The notes under the pieces: model-generated | What the model was told of the DNA's origin: nothing | The model's input: only the letters and a program-made list of their open reading frames with translations | Databases searched by the model: none | DNA from: DASVSE01 sp036399715 | Lineage (GTDB): Bacteria > Bacteroidota > Rhodothermia > Rhodothermales > Rubricoccaceae | Direction of reading: 5' to 3' | DNA: 10,285 bases | Assembly: GCA_036399715.1 (NCBI GenBank) | Contig: DASWMO010000094.1 | Span: 1-10,285, forward strand | Part shown: positions 5,334 to 10,285 of the stretch, piece by piece | Position numbering within the stretch: position 1 is the stretch's first letter | How the letters are laid out: each line of letters begins with the position of its first letter | Position numbers and translations under genes: made by a program

Positions 5334-5478
5334 ATCTCCGGGTCATGACATCAGGCCACGCCGTCCGCTCGGCGAGTGTGCCCGTCGAGGGCCGCATCCT
5401 CCGTATGGATTCGGTGTTCGATGGTCCTGCGCATCATTCGGGGCGGCGCCAAACCGCCACGCCAGGCGTTCTCCCCGC

Positions 5479-8004
5479 ATGACCGACGTTCTCCTGTACC
5501 CGCCCGACGCCGAGGCGCGCCTCGGCTTCGACACCGTCCGCGAGCGCCTCGCGTTCCACGCCCGGACGCCCTACGGCGCCGAGGCGCTTACGGTGCTCCG
5601 CCCGTCGTCCGACGCGGCGACGGTCCGCGCACGCCTCGGCCGCGCGGGCGAGATGACGGACCTGATCGGCTTCGACGACCCGTTCCCGCTCGCGTCGTCC
5701 GACGACGTCCGCCCGACGCTGGCGCGGCTGCGGCCCAAGGACGCGCTCGTCGACGGCGCGGACCTCGCGGCATTAGGGCGCGTGCTTGCCGTGCTCCGCC
5801 TCGTCCACGACTACCTGCACGCCCGGAAAGCGAAGGCGCCCGGGCTGTGGCGCGTCGCCGAGCGCATCGTCGTGCTGAAGGCGCTCGAAGACCGGATCGC
5901 GCGGACGCTCGACGAGGCCGGCAACGTCCGCGACGACGCGAGCCCGCTGCTCTCGGACCTCACGCGGCGTCTCGCGGGCCTCGGCGGTCGCCTCCGCGAA
6001 ACGCTTAACTCGGCCCTCCGCGCCGCCATCGCGCAGGGCTGGGCGACGGAGAGCCAGCCCACGATCCGCGGCGGCCGCGCCGTGATCCCGGTCCGCGCCG
6101 AGGCCAAGCGCAAGGTCCAGGGCTTCGTCCACGACGTCTCGGCCTCGGGGCAGACGGTCTTTATCGAGCCCGCGTCCGTGCTCGACCTCAACAACGAGAT
6201 TCGCGAACTCGAGATCGAGCGCGCCCGCGAGATCGAGCGCATCCTGCGCGAGCTCTCGGGACACGCCCGCCACCACACAGCCGACGTCGCGGACGGCCTC
6301 GACGCGCTCGGCCGGCTCGACGCGACGGCGGCCGCCGCGCGGCTCGCGCTCGAAACGGGCGCGCTCGTGCCCGACGTCGGCGAGGGCGGGCCGCTGCGGC
6401 TCGTCGGCGCGCGACACGTCGGGCTCGTGCTGCGCGAGGCGAAGCGGCCCCTCGACGAGCGCCGCGCCGTCGTCCCGCTGACGCTGTCGCTCGGCGACGT
6501 CTCGGGCGATCCCGAACTGGACCGGCGGCCCGAGGCGGCGACGTGCCTCGTCGTGACCGGTCCTAATGCGGGCGGCAAGTCGGTCGTGATGAAGACCGTC
6601 GGCCTGACGACGCTCATGGCCGCCTGCGGCCTGCCGGTGCCGTCGGCGCCCGGCACGCGCATCGCGCTCCCGACGCAGATCTTCGTCGACGTCGGCGACC
6701 AGCAGTCCATCGCCGACGACCTCTCGACGTTCACGAGCCACCTCACGCACGTCGCGGCGATGCTGGAGCGTGCCGACGCGCGGTCGCTGTGCCTGCTCGA
6801 CGAGGCCGGAACGGGGACGGACCCAGCCGAGGGCGGCGCGCTCGCCGAGGCCGTTCTGCGACGGCTGACGTCGCGCGGCGCGCACACGGTCGCGACGACG
6901 CACGTCGGCGCGCTCAAGGCGTTCGCGCACGATACGCCGGGCGTCGCCAACGGCTCGATGGCCTTCGACCGCGAGACGATCTCGCCGACGTACCGCTTCC
7001 GCGCCGGCGTCCCGGGCTCGTCGTACGCCTTCGAGATCGCCGACCGTGTTGGCCTACCGGGCCCGGTCGTTGCCGATGCCCGCGCGCGCGTCGGCGAAGG
7101 GACGGTCCGCCTCGACGCGCTCGTGGCCGACGTCGAGAAGCGGGCCGAGGACGCCGAAGCACAGCTCGCGCAGGCCGACGCGCGCCTCGCCGAGGCCGAG
7201 CGGCAGCTCGCCGACGCCGAGCGCGTCCGAAAAGACTACGACGCGCGCCTCGACCGCCTCCGCGCCGACACGGACATGCGCCGCGCGGCGGCCCTCGCCG
7301 AGGCCGACGAGATCCTCGCCGGCGCGAACGCCGCCGTCGAGCGGGCCGTCCGCGAGATCCGCGAGGCTCAGGCCGACCCCGAGGCGACGCGCGTCGCCCG
7401 CGAGGCGCTCGACGAGGCCCGCGCCGTCGTCGCGAAGCGGACCGGGGCGGTTCGCAAGCGCCAGGTGCAGCGCCGCGCGACGGCGCCGGCCGCACCCGCC
7501 GTGGTCGGCCCGGTCGAGCCCGGCGACCATGTCCGCGTGGACGAGAGCGGGCCGGTTGGGGAGGTGATGGAGGTGACCGCGAGGGAAGCCGTCGTGGCAT
7601 TCGGGCACCTCGTGAGCCGCGTCAAGCTCGGCCGCCTCGTCAAGGTCGGCGGACCGTCGGGCCGCGGTGGGCCCGCAGCGTCCGTCGCCGCGGGCCGGGC
7701 CGCCCGGCGGACCGAGCGCCGCGACACGCCGCCGAGCCGCGCGGGGATGGGCGCGCTGACCGCCCGGACGCGCCTCGACCTGCGCGGCGCGCGCGTCGAC
7801 GAGGCCCTCGCGGACGTCGAGCAGTTTGTCGACGCCGGCCTCGTTGCGGGCGTGCCGAGCCTGGAGATCGTCCACGGCAAGGGCACCGGCGCGCTGCGCC
7901 AGGCGATCCACGAGGCGCTCGCGCGCCGCCGTGACGTGTCGGGCTTCGCCGTCGCGCCGATGGACCAGGGCGGCGACGGCGTGACGGTTGTCCGCTTCGA
8001 CTGA
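5479..8004 (+). CDS. mutS2: MutS2 family ATPase with C-terminal Smr nuclease domain
   Basis: This is an 841-residue protein. The N-terminal part (ARLGFDTVRERLAFHARTPY, then the core and lever helices) lacks the mismatch-recognition domain of MutS. The ATPase has Walker A GPNAGGKS at 361-368, the QQSIADDLSTFTSH signature after it and Walker B LCLLDEAGTGTDP at 437-449. A long Ala/Glu/Arg coiled coil follows at about 555-665, then a KOW-like segment at about 680-725. The Smr domain has LDLRG at 766-770 and HGKGTGALR at 799-807. Family members suppress recombination and, in Bacillus subtilis, act on collided ribosomes; the Smr domain is a nuclease in several homologues. It is slightly longer than usual because of Gly/Ala/Arg-rich linkers before Smr. 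ATG 5479 is chosen because the conserved N-terminus begins there; the earlier open frame to 5119 is antisense or out of frame with the upstream gene. Confidence 0.95.
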   Translation: MTDVLLYPPDAEARLGFDTVRERLAFHARTPYGAEALTVLRPSSDAATVRARLGRAGEMTDLIGFDDPFPLASSDDVRPTLARLRPKDALVDGADLAALGRVLAVLRLVHDYLHARKAKAPGLWRVAERIVVLKALEDRIARTLDEAGNVRDDASPLLSDLTRRLAGLGGRLRETLNSALRAAIAQGWATESQPTIRGGRAVIPVRAEAKRKVQGFVHDVSASGQTVFIEPASVLDLNNEIRELEIERAREIERILRELSGHARHHTADVADGLDALGRLDATAAAARLALETGALVPDVGEGGPLRLVGARHVGLVLREAKRPLDERRAVVPLTLSLGDVSGDPELDRRPEAATCLVVTGPNAGGKSVVMKTVGLTTLMAACGLPVPSAPGTRIALPTQIFVDVGDQQSIADDLSTFTSHLTHVAAMLERADARSLCLLDEAGTGTDPAEGGALAEAVLRRLTSRGAHTVATTHVGALKAFAHDTPGVANGSMAFDRETISPTYRFRAGVPGSSYAFEIADRVGLPGPVVADARARVGEGTVRLDALVADVEKRAEDAEAQLAQADARLAEAERQLADAERVRKDYDARLDRLRADTDMRRAAALAEADEILAGANAAVERAVREIREAQADPEATRVAREALDEARAVVAKRTGAVRKRQVQRRATAPAAPAVVGPVEPGDHVRVDESGPVGEVMEVTAREAVVAFGHLVSRVKLGRLVKVGGPSGRGGPAASVAAGRAARRTERRDTPPSRAGMGALTARTRLDLRGARVDEALADVEQFVDAGLVAGVPSLEIVHGKGTGALRQAIHEALARRRDVSGFAVAPMDQGGDGVTVVRFD

Positions 8005-8008
8005 CGGC

Positions 8009-8023
8009 AGGCGGAAATCGCCT
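8009..8023. terminator. Weak hairpin between the convergent mutS2 and kinase genes
   Basis: AGGCG and CGCCT form a 5-base stem around GAAAT in the 56-base gap between two converging stops. A TTTT lies at 8043-8046, too far from this stem for a standard intrinsic terminator. It could serve both directions weakly. Confidence 0.25.
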
Positions 8024-8060
8024 CCACGCGACCGCCCTCCGCTTTTCCCGCGCCGCACCC

Positions 8061-10199
8061 TCAGAGAGGCGCCGCTCGCTCCCGGATCGCCCGCTCGATC
8101 GTCGTGGCAAGCTTCCGCGGGTCGACCGGCTTCGAGAGGTACTCGTCGCAGCCGGCCGCGAGGCACCGCACGCGGTCCTCCGGCATCGCGTTGGCCGTCA
8201 GCGCGACGATGGCCGGCATCCGGGGGAGGGTGACGTCCGCCCGGATGTGGCGCGTCGCCGTGTAGCCGTCCATGACCGGCATCATCATGTCCATCAGCAC
8301 GACGTCGTAGGCGCGGGTGCGGACGGCCTCGACCGCCTCGAGGCCGTTCCCAGCGAGGTCGGGCGTGTAGCCGAGGCGCCGGAGCGTCAGCGAGGTGACC
8401 CGCTGGAGGACCGCGTCGTCCTCGACGACCAGGACGCGCGCCGCGGGCAGGATCGCGTCCATGGGCATCACGACGGTGCCCGGAGCACCCGCGGGGCGCG
8501 GGGCGTCGGGGGGCGCGACGACCTCGGCCAGGGTCATCACCTCGAGCTCGGCCGGCGGCTCGGGCGCGCCGAGCATCTCGCCGTCTCCGGACGCCTCGCC
8601 GTCCCCGAACAGCTCCGCGGCCCCGAACTCCTCGAACGGGATCTCGGCGCCGGGCGGCAGGGCAGTGGGGAGTGTGAACCGGAAGACCGAGCCCTGGCCC
8701 GGAGCCGAGTCAGCCGTCAACTCTCCGCCCATCATCCCGACGAGCCGGCGGCAGATCGAGAGCCCGAGGCCCGTCCCGCCATGCGTGCTGGCCGTCGAGG
8801 AGGTCGCCTGCTCGAAGGGCTCGAAGACGGCGTCGAGGCGGTCTGCGGCGATGCCTTCGCCGGTGTCTTCGACCGAGAACACGAGCGTCCGCGGGGCGTC
8901 GGCGTCCAGACGGACGCGGACGCGGACGCCGCCGGTCTCCGTGAACTTGATCGCGTTCGCGAGCAGGTTGATGAGCACCTGCCGCACGCGCGCCACGTCG
9001 CCGTAGATCGTCTCGGCGACGGCGGCGTCGACGTCGGCACTGAGGTCGAGGCCCTTCGCGGCCGCCTGCTGCGAGACCATGCTCAGCGCCCCGGCGACGG
9101 CTTGGCGGACGGAGTACGGCGCGGTCTCGATCTGGAGCATCCCGGCCTCGATCTTGGAGAAATCCAGAATGTCGTTGATCACCGCGAGCAGCGCGTCGCC
9201 GGACGTCCGGACGGTGTCGACGAACTCGTGCTGTTCGTCGGTGAGGCTCGTCTCGAGCAGGAGCGAGGTCATGCCGGTGACGCCGCTCATCAGCGTCCGG
9301 ACCTCGTGGCTGGTCGTCGCGAGAAACTCGCGGTTCGCCTGCGCCGCGGCCTCAGCGGCGTTCTTGTCCGCGAGAAGCTGCGCCTCGGCAGCTTTGAGGG
9401 CCGTCACGTCGTGCGCGATGGTGACGAGCCCGACGACGGCGCCGCTCGGGGCGCACACGGGGACGCGCGTGGCGAGGTGCGTGCGTCCGGAATACCGGGT
9501 CTCCTCCGTCCGAAGGACCGCGATGCCGGACGCCATCACGGCCTCGGCGTCGCGCCACTCGTCGGGCGAGAGGGCATCGGCACTGCCGTCCCCGCCGGGG
9601 GCGCCGCTGCTGTCGCGGAGACGGGCGCTCGCCGGGTTCCGCAGCACGACGTGCCCGGCACGGTCGACGGCCACGATCGGATCCGGGATCGCGTCGACGA
9701 TGGTCTGGAGCGTGCGTCGGCGGGTCTCGGCCGCGCCCGGCGCGGCCGTGTCGGCCTCGGCCACGCGGAAGGAGACGCCGGTGACGGGGCGGCCGCCGGC
9801 CGTCGCCGGATGGAGGGAGAGGTCTGCCGCAAACTCGCTTCCGTCGGCGCGGAGGACGACCACGCGCTCGGGCGCTCCCACGGCGACCGCGGTCTCGGTC
9901 GTGCTCCGAAGGCGTGCTCCGAAGGCGGCGCGGGAGCTCCGCGCGAGAACGGTCTCGGCGAAGCCTGCCCCGGCAAGCGCCCCGGTCGCGTGCCCCAGCG
10001 TTTCGCGGGCCGCCCGGTTCGCCGTCAGAATCAGACCCTCCGCATCGACGACGACGACGGCGTCCGGGACGGCGTCGAGGACGCTGTGGGACAGGCCGGC
10101 GTCGTCGCGGAAGCGACCGAGCGCGCGCCGCACCCAGCGCATCGCTGCCGGGCCGTCTTCCCCTGGGACAACACTGCCGGACGAGAGCGGGTCAGACAC
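8061..10199 (-). CDS. Soluble hybrid sensor histidine kinase (PAS-PAS-HisKA-HATPase-REC)
   Basis: This is a 712-residue protein from GTG 10199, the first start after an in-frame upstream TAA. There is no signal peptide or membrane segment, so it is a cytoplasmic sensor. PAS domains lie at about 36-147 and 162-272, then a helical linker. The HisKA domain has the phosphoacceptor H298 in TTSHEVRTLMSGV. The HATPase has the N box NLLANAIKF (N415 in it), the G1 DTGEG from D445 and the G2 GTGLGL at 475-480. An acidic Pro-rich linker (about 515-585) leads to a receiver with E593-D594-D595, phosphoacceptor D637 (LMDMMMPVMDG) and K690 (SKPV), so all catalytic positions are present. The H box usually reads HExRTPMNG; here Pro is Leu303 and Asn is Ser305. 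No Hpt domain or partner regulator is in view. It converges with mutS2. Confidence 0.93.
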   Translation of the reverse strand: MSDPLSSGSVVPGEDGPAAMRWVRRALGRFRDDAGLSHSVLDAVPDAVVVVDAEGLILTANRAARETLGHATGALAGAGFAETVLARSSRAAFGARLRSTTETAVAVGAPERVVVLRADGSEFAADLSLHPATAGGRPVTGVSFRVAEADTAAPGAAETRRRTLQTIVDAIPDPIVAVDRAGHVVLRNPASARLRDSSGAPGGDGSADALSPDEWRDAEAVMASGIAVLRTEETRYSGRTHLATRVPVCAPSGAVVGLVTIAHDVTALKAAEAQLLADKNAAEAAAQANREFLATTSHEVRTLMSGVTGMTSLLLETSLTDEQHEFVDTVRTSGDALLAVINDILDFSKIEAGMLQIETAPYSVRQAVAGALSMVSQQAAAKGLDLSADVDAAVAETIYGDVARVRQVLINLLANAIKFTETGGVRVRVRLDADAPRTLVFSVEDTGEGIAADRLDAVFEPFEQATSSTASTHGGTGLGLSICRRLVGMMGGELTADSAPGQGSVFRFTLPTALPPGAEIPFEEFGAAELFGDGEASGDGEMLGAPEPPAELEVMTLAEVVAPPDAPRPAGAPGTVVMPMDAILPAARVLVVEDDAVLQRVTSLTLRRLGYTPDLAGNGLEAVEAVRTRAYDVVLMDMMMPVMDGYTATRHIRADVTLPRMPAIVALTANAMPEDRVRCLAAGCDEYLSKPVDPRKLATTIERAIRERAAPL

Positions 10200-10265
10200 G
10201 GCAGCGGAAGAGGTGGTGGTCGGGTTATCGGCGACCGGGCAGGCGGCTTAAGTGGCGAACCGCAA

Positions 10266-10285
10266 ATGAGCGCTGCGCCTCGGGC
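10266..10285 (+). CDS. Possible start of a divergent gene (partial)
   Basis: ATG at 10266 opens MSAAPR with G/C-rich codons and runs off the right edge. It would be divergent from the kinase with a 66-base gap. Too little is visible to test. The same bases on the minus strand could equally be the last codons of a gene upstream of the kinase: a frame ending at a TAA there reads SFAVRHLSRLPGRR. Confidence 0.2.

Noticed and set aside
5119..5478. N-terminal extension of MutS2 to 5119
   Set aside because: It overlaps the end of the nucleotidyltransferase in another frame, and MutS2 homology begins at ATG 5479.
5334..5478. Regulatory element or short ORF in the gap before mutS2
   Set aside because: ATG 5420 opens a frame, but it runs out of frame through mutS2. 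No convincing -7 box or stable hairpin was found beyond what GC-rich DNA gives by chance.
1..10285. CRISPR array, insertion sequence ends, att sites, rRNA or tRNA genes
   Set aside because: No regularly spaced repeats, no transposase frame with terminal inverted repeats, and no rRNA or tRNA signature sequence was seen on either strand.

Overview
The window is about 70% GC or higher and shows no Shine-Dalgarno pattern before its starts. It carries a secreted protein with a C-terminal type 9 secretion (T9SS) sorting domain. Two starts have a TAnnTT-type box 23-24 bases upstream, as in the Bacteroidota. The GC content, the T9SS tail of the form VRLAIYDVAGREVAVL...GVYIVRL, and protein sequences resembling Bacteroidota homologues together suggest a high-GC member of the Rhodothermota/Bacteroidota, perhaps Rhodothermia such as the Rubricoccaceae. 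That placement is inference from sequence style, not a search result.

Layout. (1) Bases 1-101, minus: the signal-peptide start of an exported protein running off the left edge. (2) 198-476, plus: an unrecognised small acidic ORF. (3) 525-1823, plus: a secreted protein with a CHRD domain, a lamin-tail-like domain and a T9SS sorting tail, followed by a perfect 32-base palindrome. (4) 1824-2705: about 880 bases with no convincing intact gene. It holds ambiguous small ORFs, a TPR-like stretch, a cluster of competing inverted repeats, a second copy of a 30-base coding repeat also found before the ORF at 198, and a gene-end-like remnant. Codon bias is weaker here than in the flanking genes, which suggests gene decay. 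(5) 3553 down to 2706, minus: a two-gene unit, a DUF3224 protein and a small lipoprotein overlapping by GTGA. (6) 3663-4241, plus: a MarC/YhgN-family membrane protein. (7) 4329-5333, plus: a sugar-phosphate nucleotidyltransferase with a left-handed beta-helix tail. (8) 5479-8004, plus: full-length MutS2. (9) 10199 down to 8061, minus: a soluble hybrid histidine kinase (PAS-PAS-HisKA-HATPase-REC), convergent with mutS2. (10) The last 20 bases may hold the start of a divergent gene.

Most intact genes are ordinary housekeeping or envelope functions with no shared pathway evident. I find no convincing new multi-gene system. The parts most worth a second look are the disturbed region 1824-2705, the dispersed coding repeat that links it to 165-194, the inverted-repeat array at 2432-2489, and the H-box change in the histidine kinase.
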